Source: Topomyia yanbarensis
Lineage: Eukaryota > Arthropoda > Insecta > Diptera > Culicidae
Direction of reading: 5' to 3'
DNA length: 64,000 nt
Assembly (NCBI RefSeq): GCF_030247195.1
Contig: NC_080670.1
Location: 99,658,336 to 99,722,335, forward strand
The notes beneath the pieces were generated by a model. That model had not been told where the DNA came from, searched no databases, and worked only from the letters and a program-made list of their open reading frames with translations. Shown here piece after piece: positions 10,749-22,335 of this stretch. Each line of letters starts with the position of its first letter. The first letter of the stretch is position 1. The translations under genes were made by a program, and so were the position numbers.

Positions 10749-12054
10749 GGGGAATTATGGTTAAAACCGACACCTTAAGCTTAACACTTTTTCTAAGTTG
10801 CCACAAAACCAATAAAATTATAATTTTAATGCGCTTCGAAAAATTAATTTCATTAAAAATTATTGGTTGTAAAACTTGGAAAACATAGTGATTTTTTGTA
10901 GGCACTAAGGGGAAACCGACACCCTATAGGGGTAAGATCGACACCCCCTTTAATTTATTTTCTCTCCACTTTATTAAAATCTTTATCTTTATTAAAAAAT
11001 AGATATATGCGTGATTAATAAAGTGTGAGTATGTATAATGCAAAATATTTGCTTTTTATTGCTTCATCATGTAGTGAGGAGAAGAAAGTTCGAAAGCGTA
11101 GTACTATAAATAAGAGTATTTTATGCTATAGGATTATTTATTGATATGAGTATTTCCAAATAATCCTTGCGCACATCATTGCAACCTCCAATGTCATTTT
11201 ATTTTGTAAGAGAAGATTTGCAAGTGTTCTACGTTCTGCTAATTGGATTCATTCACTTATAAGTGACACACACACTTCTTAGTAAAACTATCTTTTTCAG
11301 ATTTGATTTTTCGGACTCTGATTATCAACGATCTATTGGGGTATACATAATATCATTGTCTCATTGTGATAAATTTCGTCTATGGCAAATCAAGAGAACA
11401 CTAGAAATTCGGTTTGATGAGCTTTTTGCAGAAATAGCAAAAGCTTCGATAGAGTTAGATAAGCAAAAATTCCAATTTTTGATTTTTAAAGAGACTTATA
11501 AGAAATAAACACAATAAAAGTATTTCTGTGTATTTCAGCTATTACTATAGTGTGCTAATAGTGTAATTGAAGTGTCACAAAGATCCCCAGCCTTTTGTAA
11601 TGAATCGCAAGTAAACACAACCATCTTAACAGTGTGTCGGTTTTACCCTAACCAAAGGGTGTCGGTTTTACCCCAACAGCGCACATTTTTTTATAAAAGC
11701 AATTAAAAATATTGAATTTCTCAAACTCGTCTTCAATGCACCTAGTTGATCATAGGAAAGGCCGATAATAATAGGTACTGAAAAATGGAGTGATTTGAAA
11801 AGCTTTTGTTCGGTTAAAACCTTAAAATCTACCAATGAAATTTTACATCCAGACGAATATGAACGCTGCTGTCGTATGTTTTGTTTATTTTTATGACATT
11901 CGGCGCACTAACGTAAATCCAATTTTTCTTCAAATGCTTTACATAAATGTACTAATAATAATGTATCATTATGAAATGAATAAAAATTTGATTTCTAGGA
12001 AAAGTTGTGGGGTGTCGGTTTTACCCACAGTGTCGGTTTTTCCCACAATTCCCC
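10749..12054. mobile_element. TA-flanked element with GTCGGTTTTACCC motifs
   Basis: The ends are TA-GGGGAATTATGG and its inverted partner TA-GGGGAATTGTGG, followed by aaaaccgacac in both ends. The target duplication is TA (10747-10748 and about 12055-12056). The motif ggtaaaaccgacacc or its reverse complement recurs inside (about 10755, 10912, 10930, 11632, 11655, 12012, 12030). No transposase frame is visible in 1.3 kb, so it is non-autonomous. The architecture parallels 5866-10555: a GGGGA-start terminal repeat, a TA duplication and repeated subterminal motifs. They may be relatives of one superfamily. Confidence 0.7.
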
Positions 12055-12056
12055 TA

Positions 12057-13410
12057 CCCATTTAACCCAACTTTTTCTAGTGCATGTAGGGTTTCAAAAT
12101 TATTTTTCCTTGAAAACGGTAAGATCAAGAAACACAAAAAGTCTTATTTTATAAAGATAGGTGCTTCCCTTGCAGTGCTAGAAGCTGCTCAATTTTTACC
12201 TCCCAATGGTCAATACAATTCTCCCAGAATATTTACAATAGTCCAATTACACCAAATTCTTTTTTTGCACGGGGGATGCGTTCCGTTTTTTATTCGTCAA
12301 AAGAAGTTATTGTCCGTTGAAAAGCAATAGTTAAAATGGCAAAATGTTTCAACTATTTAGAGTTTGTTAACTTTTTTTAGATTACACTGTGCTACAGTGA
12401 TTTTAAACTTTTAAAATGAACTAGTATAGCAAATGCGATACAAAGTAATGTACACACGAAATATCGATGCAAAAAAACATTTTTTTGGGACCTTTGCCAC
12501 AACAAAATTAGCTACGTTGTCATTTTCAGCCGAGTTTCGGTTTTGTAACATTTTTTGAACAAAGAAAAATAGACCTTTCGAACAGTATGCTGTCATATAC
12601 AGTTTGGTAAGAAACATTGTTCGATTCTGGGACAACAATATCAAAATTGTCATTTTTTGCGATTTTTTCATGTGAATGGTCTTCTCGTTAAAAGAATTTT
12701 CATGAAAAGTAAAAAAAAATCATTTTGATACAAAGACTCTCTTGCACAATTGAAATGTCAGAAATTGTCAATTTTCAAAGGCCTATTGATTGGATTATAC
12801 TTAATTAATTACTCTTTCCTGAAAAGAGGCAGCATTTGCCATTTTGCAATGTTGACAGACCCCTTCTTTGCATTTAAAATTTCCTAAAGTGCACTTTGAC
12901 TAAAAATTCTTTCCTGAAAAGGTGAAAAATTCGCTATTTCACACTTAGCGAATCTAGTTTTTATAACGACTGCAACCTATGCCTTGGTGGATATCGGTCC
13001 GTCCCGCGAGGCAAACTTTGCAAAATCTTACGAAATGGCGACTATCTTCCAATTAAACACCGATCTTCAGGAGGACGATAAAGTTTTGTGCATGTGTGTC
13101 TCAAAAAGTGCGATGTTCTCTAATTTGTCTACTTGTAAAAAATATTCTCCTGCCAGTGCGTTTGAGTCGTCTATATCTAAACTAAACCAATTTAGAATTA
13201 GAACCGCCTTTTGTCTTGTTCCTATTCTTCTCTTTCGTCTCCTAGGTCTTAAGCGGATCAATCGACTATTAATAAATATGATAAAAGATGCCAGCAGTAT
13301 TGGCCCTTAGTCGCAAATACTTTATTAACTACAACTGTGCTATATTTCTTCTCGATCTTATAACAGAATTTGAAAATCTCTGTTCTGAATAGTCGATATT
13401 GGTAGTTTTT
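12057..13410. other. Non-coding stretch, one weak open frame
   Basis: Contains a segment resembling dispersed mosquito repeats (about 12100-12300) and AT-rich sequence. At 12984-13310 a 108-codon frame on + overlaps a 64-codon frame on -. Neither shows a domain, a convincing start context or a conserved motif, so I do not call a gene. Confidence 0.5.
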
Positions 13411-15403
13411 TTTTCAATTCGTTTATTTGATAAGGCAGGTTTGCGTTAGCTTAAAGGTGCCAATTTTGTTTTGTTTTACATTTTAAATTACTTAAAACTA
13501 GGGGATTACATATTGATTTTTGAAATTAAACTAAGGTGCATTTATAGCTATACATATACACAAGGGGGTAATATAATTTTCGTAAGATTAGGGGGTCATT
13601 TAGTTTTTATGGCAATATGGTTTGACATTTTTAGCAATGAGATTTTATTGGAGCAAATAATGTTTAACTAAGGGGGAAAATTTTTACGACTATCTTAAAT
13701 GTAGAAATAATTAGAGGGCGTGATTAAATTTTGTAAAGATTCGGGGACATTAATTAGAGTTATTTTATGTGGTAGTAGAGTTGGGCATTTTCAACGAGAT
13801 CATATAATATAATAGTAAAAACTAGAAAAGGCAAGAAGAGCTAAATGCTTCGTGAAGATACTTGGTGGTGGGGGGAAGGGGTGTTACTTCTATGTATAAG
13901 AGTCAGGGGAAGTAGGGTGGACAAAGATTGCAGGGGGAGAACATTATTTCAGTTTCAGGCTTCGGGAGATCAACGGATGGATTACAGAATCAGGGTGGCC
14001 TTCATCAGGAAGAATCATGTACTGGGATGCCGGGTGGTCGTTCTCAAAAAGGCAGGGGTTTCTCCAGACGATTTCGTAGTGCGGCTCAGATGTTTCGAGT
14101 TGTGCGTGTGATGTTCGTGCTTTAGGTCCCGTGTTTGTTGGCTCATTCGACAGGGATGTTTTGTATCGCCTTGGAGTCGCATCAAACCATCGTGGGTGTA
14201 TGGTACAGGTGGAAGAGAGCGCTTCTGAGAATGATAAGGAAAAAGGGGCAGTTAAAGTTGGATATTGATGGTTTTTATGAAGGTGTATATAAGGGACATA
14301 TAGAGGACATCGCGGCTTGCCAACACATCTCGAACCGGGACGTTGGGTGGTCTTCCTCGGGCCCGGAGAGTGTCCATAAGCCGAGACCTGGCGGAACTGT
14401 ACTCGGTGCACGCCCAGACTATCTGCTCTATATCGTGATAACCGTCGCCACAAGCGCAGATACCACTCTCCACGAGCCCAATACGTCGGAGATGTGCATC
14501 CAGCATGTAATGGTTAGCCATGAGTCGGGACATCACACGAATGAAGTCACGACCTACATCCATCCCCTTGAACCAAGCTTTCGTTGATACCTTAGGGACT
14601 ATCGAATGTAGCCACCTTCCTAGCACCCCATTGCTCCACGAGGTTTGCCAACTTTCGAGGGTTCTCTGATGAGTAATACTGAAAAATTCGTGGAAGCAAA
14701 TTGGTCTTTCAAAAACGTCACCTTCAATGGCACCCACCTTAGCTAAGGAGTCCGCCTTCTCATTGCCCTGAATGGAGCAATGAGAAGGGACCCACACCAA
14801 GGTAATCTGGAAAGATTTGTCAGATAAAGCAATCAGTAGCTCCCGTATTTTCCCCAAAAAATACGAGGAATGCTTTCCGTGTTTCATCGAGCGAATGGCG
14901 TCAATAGAACTCAGACTATCCGAGACGATGAAGTAATGGTCTGCGGGTAATGTGTCAATGACTCCAAGGGTATACTGAATAGCAGCTAGTTCTGCAGCGT
15001 AAACTGAAGCGGGGTCACTGAGTTTGTAGGAGGCGGTGAACTTTTGATTAAAAATACCGAAGCCAGTGGACCCTTCGAGGTTTGATCCGTCAGTATAAAA
15101 CATCTTAGAACAGTCGACTTCACGGAATTTATTATAAAAAATATTTGGAACCACTTGTGGGCGTATGTGGTCCGGAATTCCATTAATCTCATCTTTCATG
15201 GATGTGTCGAAGAAAACAGTAGATTCAGAAGTATTTATGAAATGCACACGGTTGGGATTGTAAGAAGAAGGATTAATATTTTGCGCCATGTAGTCAAAGT
15301 ACAGGGACATAAAACGGGTCTGAGAATTGAGCTCAACAAGCCTTTCGAAATTTTCAATCACCAACGGGTTCAAGATATCGCATCGAATGAGCAATCGATA
15401 TGA
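13411..15403 (-). mobile_element. I-clade LINE, 5'-truncated
   Basis: The 3' end of a non-LTR element on the minus strand. The T-run at 13411-13418, on the plus strand, is its poly(A). About 840 bp of 3' untranslated sequence (13411-14251) precede the ORF2 C-terminus with RNase H. The 5' break lies near 15403, before the reverse transcriptase. RNase H inside ORF2, with the C-terminal zinc-finger-like segment, fits the I clade (mosquito MosquI-like elements), but R1 or LOA relatives cannot be excluded from this part alone. Confidence 0.75.
14252..15394 (-). pseudogene. I-clade ORF2 C-terminus: intact RNase H domain
   Basis: A 380-codon open frame. RNase H removes the RNA strand during reverse transcription. 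Catalytic blocks are visible in order: FYTDGSN (first Asp), AAELAAIQY (Glu), VSDSLSSIDA (Asp), and VPSHCSIQGNEKADSLAK (His and final Asp). Downstream is the C-terminal cysteine/histidine segment (CACGDGYHDIEQIVWAC) typical of I- and R1-type ORF2, and the frame ends in TINIQL. The frame is unusually clean for this region, with no stop across the whole domain, so this insertion is younger than its neighbours. It cannot act alone because the RT and endonuclease are missing. Confidence 0.85.
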
Positions 15404-16109
15404 GAGTTAGGGCATTGCAAAAAAAATTTTTTCTTGAATTCTCAAAAGGCCCCCCTTTCATATTGTGACAAATGTCAAAGTAAGGTCAGATGCCAAATTT
15501 CACATCATTTGGACAATTTTAGACCCACGCCCACTTCGCTTGAAATTTTTTGAAATTGGTGCTATTGGAAAATATGGAGGAAAAATACATTAAATGCTAT
15601 AACTTTTGAAGTAGCAATCAGAAAATTACAATTTATATATATTTTTGTTTCTAGGAAAATACGGAAAAGTGGGGTACTGGGTCATTTTGGACCCAACAGC
15701 CCATATTTTTAATGATTTTTCTGCTGCGTGATGCAAATTATACATATTTTGTAGTTTTTCTAATGTGAAAAAATCTCAGAAATCGATCGGAGCCCTTTTG
15801 ACCTTAGTCAGAATACGAGAAGTTGGGATTATATGGCTTTTTGTCATTCATATTAAATTTTATCATTTTCTCATGCATATAACTCTATTATTCTTCAATC
15901 AATTTTCACAAAATGTAACTTGTTGAACGTGTAAAATTCTGAGGAATAAAACAAATATAAAAACGTTAAAGGTAAAATTCAGAAACATCAAACTTTTTGA
16001 TACTTACTTCACAAATCTCATTTTTTTCATTATTTGTCCTAATACCTCAACTTCCCCTATTTTTCCAGGAATGAAACTTTTCTCATGTGATCCCTAAAAT
16101 ATAGTTGAG
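15404..16109. other. Non-coding AT-rich stretch
   Basis: No gene. Contains a segment with ggtcattttggaccc and other AT-rich sequence of dispersed-repeat character. No end structures seen. Confidence 0.45.
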
Positions 16110-16832
16110 ACCAATTATATTGTCTATTTATTTATGTAGACAACTCTATCTCATAATCTTCTTGATGAAAATTAACGATGAAGCGTCTACCTGTTCAATA
16201 ATGAAAAAATACTTAGAATCAGTCAACATACCATTGAGATATGGCCTTTTGAAGTAAACATTCCAACTTTCATCTATTTTTTTTTAATTTACACATTATA
16301 TTTAACGTTTGGTAGACAACCCTATTTTCATATTTTTTCAGTGCACCATATAAATAACACCATTTGTACATTATATTTATGTAATTAAATCGCAAGGGAT
16401 TCCTTTAAAAATCGCGATACGTATAAACGATATAAATAGTCAATGGACAAACATGGATTCACGCTTGAAGTCTGGTAGAAAACCCATCTATGACCGCATA
16501 CCACATCCAAACCGTTATAACTTTCGATTCCGTCAATGAAATATTTCCAAACTTGCAGGGAATATACTTGATTACTATATCTTTTAAATGCCATGTACTA
16601 AATAAGTAGACAAATATTTTTTTGTTCATAGTGATTGGACCAAACCCGTGGGTGTTTGCTGGTAGCCTTATGAAATGTATCATAAAACTTAAAATCGCCA
16701 TATCTCTCGAATCCCTCGATGGATCATTTTGAAATTCACTGAGAAGATGCTTGGATACTGTATCTTTCGAATGCCGTATGCCAAATTTATGGTCATTTTT
16801 TTTAGTTAATAACGGTTTTAGGAACACCGTGG
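16110..16832 (+). repeat. Dispersed repeat family, copy 1
   Basis: The same sequence occurs in reverse orientation at about 52690-53345. The part at 16110-16395 occurs again in direct orientation at 53985-54256. Homology stops abruptly at gcaccgtg / acaccgtgg near 16830. Frames in it are not conserved, so the family looks non-coding. Terminal structure unknown. Confidence 0.75.
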
Positions 16833-16849
16833 TCCCTGACAGCACTAGG

Positions 16850-17698
16850 CTTCCTTACTGCTCTCGATATTAGCTCATTTTCTCTTTTGCAAGCAGTTAA
16901 ACGCAGTAGGGTTCTTTACTAGCTCCCACCGAAAGCGAGAGAACACGCTCTCGAGAATCAAGAGATTTTTTGTGTGTTCACGCATATCTCTCTACCACGC
17001 AGGTGGGATGCGAAAGTATTAATTCTCGCCCAATTCAAGAGGGAGTGTTCCTCATCAGATGCTCAGTTACAGAAAGAGCATGTTTGAAAAAATGCCAATA
17101 AAATAAGGTGGTTTCGAAAACAACAGAATGGCGATATTTTATATCAAATGAGTGCTTTATTTAGGCTTTGCATATTCAAACCAGCCATTTATATGTACTC
17201 ACTAAGTTAACCCAAAGTTGTTCAGTAATTTCATTTGACGATTTGCACAGTAATATTTAACGGAGATCAGCAATTGATTTAAAAAATTGTGAAAGCGTAT
17301 TGATTTTTCAGCGACTTCGGTAGATTTACGAATAATTTGCTGCTAAAACCTGGAATATTTTTAATTGAATTTATTATTTTGCTTTTTTCGGTAAATTATC
17401 CACCATTCAGCAAAATAAACATCATTGAATCTCGTCAAACACATACAAAACACGTACAACAAACCTTCTGTTAAATCGCCATTTTCGGAGACAAACATTA
17501 ACACGACGTGTTTGCACATTGCGAATACTTCTTAGTCTTTCGTAAAACCATGAATTTTTAACAGAACACAGTGAAAGCAGTAATAGTGAGATTGTTGTGG
17601 TTATCATTGTCATGTTTGAGGTGTATTTATTCCTTGACTAGGGCAGTTTTACACATGACGATTTTCGATAAAGGATTTGACTCGCAAGTTCAATAATT
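16850..17698. other. Non-coding stretch
   Basis: About 850 bp between a dispersed repeat and the Penelope cluster. It has a small GAGA-like patch (16925-17000) with gagagaacacgctctcgag. No gene recognised. Confidence 0.4.
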
Positions 17699-17905
17699 GC
17701 TATCGTTTTTTGATTGATGTTTTTCGGTGATTATATTAAAAAAAAACTCTTACTGTTGACGTTTCAGCTTACTCGATTATAATTTCAGCCATCTTCAGAA
17801 CTCTTTACAATAAAAATACAAAAAATACAATAAATTTTACAGATCACAATTTACGTTAAAAACGATCACGACTTACATTTAACCCCATTCGCCTCTTGCT
17901 ATCGC
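17699..17905 (-). repeat. PLE terminal repeat (pseudo-LTR), copy A 3' end
   Basis: 207 bp, the inverted counterpart of 22060-22263. It begins (in element orientation) gcgatagcaagaggcgaatg and ends aaaaaacgatagc. PLEs carry such pLTRs in direct or inverted arrangement. Here it lies just after the stop of the GIY-YIG domain. Confidence 0.8.
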
Positions 17906-17919
17906 TGGGGGAAACAAAT

Positions 17920-18405
17920 TTAAACTAAACCTAGCGTCGTTGCTCCCTCGTCTACTGTGAATTGCTGCGTTGATCGTAGCTTGTTGAGAAGTCCATTATA
18001 CGTGCTAGAGAAGCTAGCTGCGTCACGTTGAAAATTCACCGCTCTCTCCTCTCGCAGCTTGATGTGGAGAACCTCAGCAGTCAGCCTATTGGAATAATTG
18101 TTGATTCTCTCCAATACACGCGTTCTGTTGAAATCGAACTGATGTCCACACTCTCTCGCATGCTGCGTTAGGCCGGTTATAGAGGTGCTCGTGCGAATTG
18201 AATTTTTATGCTGGGCAATGCGTTTCTCCAGAGTTTGCGATGTCTGTCCTATGTACTCCCTATTGTCGCATCCACCACACGGAATGCTGTAGACCACATT
18301 GGTCTGTTGCATCTTTGGGATCCTGTACTTCAACATAGTAAAGATAGTGTTTTTAATTTTGTCGGTCGGTTGGTACGCTGCGATGATGTCATTCTTGCGT
18401 AACAC
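17920..18405 (-). pseudogene. PLE copy A: GIY-YIG endonuclease domain
   Basis: 161 codons. The core reads VVYSIPCGGCDNREYIGQTS followed by LEKRIAQHKNSIR and HARECGH. This is the PLE version of the GIY-YIG fold, with the CGGC motif before YIG, the catalytic Arg in KRIAQH and later the conserved histidine region. In Penelope this domain cuts target DNA for integration. The frame is open to the C-terminal LGLV. The upstream connector to the RT is in other frames, so the full enzyme is not encoded. Confidence 0.85.
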
Positions 18406-19392
18406 TTTTCCTATCTTCTCGCTTAGGAAGGGGATGTATGGGATGGAAATGTACTTAGCTGTTTGCTCGTCTGTACTCCTGGTTCACAGTGTGTTGTATA
18501 GTGAGTGTACCCTCTGTTTCAGTACACGCTTTATGAAGTGTTCCGGGTAGTTGTTGTTGCGCTGGATATCCGACGCTTCTTTTATGCTTACCTCTCTCTT
18601 CCCCGCATTAGTAAGCTTTAGCGCTCGGTCGAATAATGCGATTGCGGTATTCTTTTTGTGTGCGTGTGGACTCTCTGATGTGTAATCAAGGTATCGTCCT
18701 GTTGTCTGTTTTGGGAGCCATTTTTTTATCTATTCTTCTAGTTCTAGTTAATAGGAGATCCAAGAACCGGATAGATTCATTGTCTTCCTTTTCCACTGTG
18801 AATTTTATGCTGTTGTGATCTTTTTCGAACTCCTGGATGACAGCATCGATCTCATTCTCCTTACCCACCAGAAAACAATCATCCACATACCTTCGATACA
18901 CTACCAGCGAAATATTTTTTTTGTTTCAATCTTTCTTTCTATCACTATATTGCTTACCCATCGGTACTCCGAATATTTGGTCATAATACTTTCCATCGTA
19001 TTGAAAAAATGACGCTTCTAGGACTGTTTTCATCGCCTGTTTGAAGCTGCCCTATGGGATTGTTGTAATGTGTTGTAGTTTGTTCCAACGTTCCTCAACA
19101 TACTCGTGCACTTTGTCTACAGGTACATTTGTGTACAGGGACACCACATCCAACGAGTATAGTACACATCCCTCCGGTTCCCGTATCTTAGAAATCTCTT
19201 CTGCGAAATCAAAGCTATTGCGAACATGGTACTCTGTCTTTCCCACTAAATTGTTCAATATTCCCGAAATGTACTGGCCATACGGTACGTTGCTGAGCCA
19301 ATGGTGGACACTACCGGTCGGAGGGGGCAGTTTTCCTTACAATTTAAGTCTGTATTTGGTGGCTTTGTCAATGTGTTGGTCTAACCACAATG
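18406..19392 (-). pseudogene. PLE copy A: reverse transcriptase, degraded
   Basis: RT pieces in minus-strand order: LVGKTEYHVRNSFDFAEEISKI and LYSLDVVSLYTNVPVDK at 19258-19052 (motif A with its Asp), then MYRRYVDDCFLVGKENEIDA at 18901-18800 (catalytic YVDD) and NESIRFLDLLLTRTRRIDKK. Frameshifts separate the pieces, and the motif B stretch is damaged around 18920-19010. The domain order equals copy B. The upstream end at 19392 is the Transib-like insertion point. Confidence 0.8.
19388..19392. repeat. 5-bp target duplication CAATG, left
   Basis: CAATG precedes the first base of the Transib-like element. The same 5 bp follow it at 21721-21725. The empty site is preserved in copy B (near 23247), where the sequence reads straight through with a single copy. 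Confidence 0.9.
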
Positions 19393-21720
19393 CACTATGG
19401 TCCCAAAGCTGTATTTAGGAAGACAAAACTGTTTGCGCCTAAACCGTTGGTTTTAGATATATAGTATCTTTGGCAAACTTTCTTAGAACTTTCTTGCCGA
19501 TTTTGTTATATTAGTTGAATTAGGGTGGTCCTTGAGATTAGGGTGTTCAAAGTATCAACTTCTTAAATATGCAAAATTCAGCTACATAGTGTTCTACAAA
19601 GTTATAAATCAATCAAATTGAAGCAACTTTTCTGAAGAAACTATGTGGCTATCTCTAATAGTTCATGTGCTATGATTTTTGCAATATTTAAGGTAGGGTG
19701 GCTCTTTAAAAATTGGTTTTATATTAATATCTTTTTATGTGTTAATTTCTCGCTAATACTTTGTTCTAGAGGTTTTTAGAACTTTTGTAAATACACATTT
19801 TTTCCTAAGCAATCAAGTTTCTATCTCTTTTGTTTGCATAGTTACAGGCGATTTTCAAAACAAAAATGTTTTTTTTCAAAGCTATATATCTTCCAATATT
19901 ACAAATGGATTTTCAATCTTTTAAATTCATTTGAAAGATCGGAATTTTTCTAGTTTTTGGTGAAAAAACTGTGGGAGCGTTATTTCTGTAAAATAAATAA
20001 TTAATTTTTGAAAATGGAGTATTTTTCAACAGAAATCGTTCATAACTTTTAAAATAGACGAGATAATAACTTTGTTACTTCAGCAAAAATATTCGCCATG
20101 CAAAGTTCTAAAAGTGCTGCAAACAAAGTATTTACGATAAATCAATGCATGAAGTGACAAATGAGAAATAGTGATTTTAAGGGGCCACGTTTTCATCACT
20201 CAATCTCTTATGGTAAAATCAACTGAGAAATAGTCAATGTGTATGATAATACCAAAAGTCACAAAAAATCTATTGAATATTCTACCGTACAACTACATGT
20301 TAGCGTGAATTTTCAATAGTGTTAATAGCGTACTATAGTTAACTCTAAATAAAAGTTATCTATTACGTGGCCAATAAAGCAAGTACCGTCATCATGCATT
20401 ATATAGATGCTAGGGAATTATGCTTTATGAGTTATTTTACCAGTTCGCTGCTAGCGATTTTCAGACCTCTTACTTTTATTTGTTTTGAAGTAACAAAAAA
20501 TTGAGAATCTTTCCTTAATTTACCCACAGCCGTCATTATAGTCGATAATTAATTTATACTTTCAAACATTGCATAAATGTTGGAAAACCATACAATAATT
20601 TCCGCTGCTATGAATAACAAACTCGTTTCAAGATTTTATTTTAAGATAACAAGACGTAAACCAAAGCATTTTCTTTCTAGCACTTGTTTTGAGCACTAAT
20701 CCAAACATAAAAGGAGTGACCATAGATAACTTTTGTTGGCCGATTTAGAACTAACGATAGTTTGCAGCTAACACTACTGTAAATCCACTGTAACATTTAG
20801 ATGTACGGTAGACTGTTCTTTCAAAAACGTTTATAAATCCAATAGAATTGTCATGACATTTGGTATTATCACACTCAATGACTATTTCTCAGTTGATTTT
20901 ACCATAAGAGATTGAGCGACGAAAACGTGACGCCTTAAAATCACTATTTCTCCTTTGTCACTTCATACATTGATTTATTGTAAATAGTTTGTTTGCAACA
21001 CTTTTAGAACTCTGTATGGCGAATATTTTTGCTGAAGTAATAAAGGTATTATCTCGTCTATTTGAAAAGTTATGAACGATTTTTGTTGATAAATACTCCA
21101 TTTTCAAAAATTAATTATTTAATTTACAGAAATAACGCTCTCGCAGTTTTTTCGCCAAAACTAGAAAAAGTCCGATCTTTCAAATAAAATTAAAAGATTG
21201 AAAATCCATTTGCAATGTTGGAAGATATATAGCTTTAAAAAAACCATTTTTGTTATGAAAATCGCCTGTAACTATGCAAACAAAAGAGATAAAAACTTCA
21301 TTGCTTCGGCAAAAATGTGTATTTACAAAGGCTCTAAAAACCTCTAGAATAAAGTAGTAGCGAGAAATTAACACATAAAAAGATATTAATAGAAAACCAA
21401 TTTTTAAAGTGTCACCCTACCTTAAATATTGCAAAAATCATAGCACATGAACTATTAGAGATAGCCACATAGTTTCTTCAGAAAAGTTGCTTCAATTTGA
21501 TTGATTTATAACTTTGTAGAACACTATGTAGCTGAATTTTGCATATCTAAGAAGTTGATACTTTGAACACCCTAACCACAAGGACCACCCTAATTCAACT
21601 AATATAAAAAAATCGGCAAGAAAGTTTTAAGAAAGTTTGCCGCAGATACTATATATCTAAAACCAACGTTTTAGGCGCAAACAGTTTTGTCTTCCTAAAT
21701 ACAGCTTTGGGACCATAGTG
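19393..21720. mobile_element. Transib-like non-autonomous foldback element, 2,328 bp
   Basis: Ends are CACTATGGTCCCAAAGC and its exact inverse GCTTTGGGACCATAGTG. Inverted arms of about 1 kb (19393 to about 20370, and about 20730 to 21720) match along almost their whole length, leaving an unpaired centre of about 350 bp. A CACTATGG start with a 5-bp target duplication fits the Transib superfamily, whose transposase is the relative of RAG1 and whose termini resemble RSS heptamers. No transposase is encoded. Small frames in the arms (for example 21180-21374) are shadows. It lies inside PLE copy A and is therefore younger than that copy. Confidence 0.8.
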
Positions 21721-21725
21721 CAATG
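21721..21725. repeat. 5-bp target duplication CAATG, right
   Basis: Right partner of 19388-19392; the PLE sequence resumes here with ctgtttagcc. Confidence 0.9.
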
Positions 21726-22052
21726 CTGTTTAGCCTCTTAGCACTCTGTTCGTTGGATTGTCCTTACGCTGCTTATAAGTAGATGGGTCATTTACCATTT
21801 CTGTCATTTTTTGGTGGTACTCGGTGGCTGATATCAGGACGGTTTTTTTCCTTTGTCGGCCTTTGCAACATATAGGTCTGGGTTCTGTCGCAAAAACTTC
21901 TTGCTGCGCACTATGTCTTTGTGTATCCAATCGTTCTCTTTCGTTCGTGGCTAGTTTTGATAGTTGACGTAGTTGGATATGATGGTAGAAACCTCTGCTC
22001 TTATTTCGTCAGCTTGTGGTTTGTTCTGTATTGCTGTCTCTACATCGGCGAC
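21726..22052 (-). pseudogene. PLE copy A: N-terminal RT linker, degraded
   Basis: In minus orientation it reads ETAIQNKPQADEIRAEVSTI, then the region ending TVLISATEYHQKMTEMVNDP and TYKQRKDNPTNRVL. This corresponds to 22919-23245 of copy B. A frameshift occurs near 21845 in the K-run. It is the piece of copy A upstream of the Transib-like insertion. Confidence 0.75.
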
Positions 22053-22059
22053 AAGACAA

Positions 22060-22263
22060 GCGATAGCAAGAGGCGAATGGGGTTAAATGTAAGTCGTGAT
22101 CGTTTTAACGTAAATTGTGATCTGTAAAATTTATTGTATTTTTTTGTATTTTTATTGTAAAGAGTTCTGAAGATGGCTGAAATTATAATCGAGTAAGCTG
22201 AAACGTCAACAGTAAGAGTTTTTTAATATAATCACCGAAAAACATCAATCAAAAAACGATAGC
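22060..22263 (+). repeat. PLE terminal repeat (pseudo-LTR), copy B 5' end
   Basis: 204 bp, inverted relative to 17699-17905 and direct relative to the shortened repeat at 24819-24878. It is followed by the leader atttac-aaacggtgaccaaaa that also follows the 3' repeat. Confidence 0.8.
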
Positions 22264-22335
22264 ATTTACAAACGGTGACCAAAAATAGAAAACATTAAAT
22301 CGCTTGATCAAGAAAAAGGAAAGGAAAGACACACG

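Larger units (their letters stand above)
17699..22059 (-). mobile_element. Penelope-like element copy A, 5'-truncated and split
   Basis: Minus-strand copy of a Penelope-like element (PLE), a retroelement with an RT and a GIY-YIG endonuclease. The 3' end carries a terminal repeat (17699-17905). Coding remnants run from 17920 up to 19392 and resume at 21726-22052. A 2,328-bp Transib-like element separates the two parts. The 5' end is truncated: the copy starts at the codons for LVADVETA and is joined (…cggcgacaag|acaagcgatag) to the terminal repeat of the plus-strand copy B. At the protein level copy A is about 90 percent or more like copy B where they overlap. Confidence 0.85.

Noticed and set aside
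12984..13310. 108-codon open frame
   Set aside because: Overlaps an opposite-strand frame, lacks any recognisable domain and lies in repeat-like AT-rich sequence.
13944..14453. 169-codon minus-strand frame
   Set aside because: Out-of-frame shadow over the I-clade 3' region; the RNase H frame ends at 14252.
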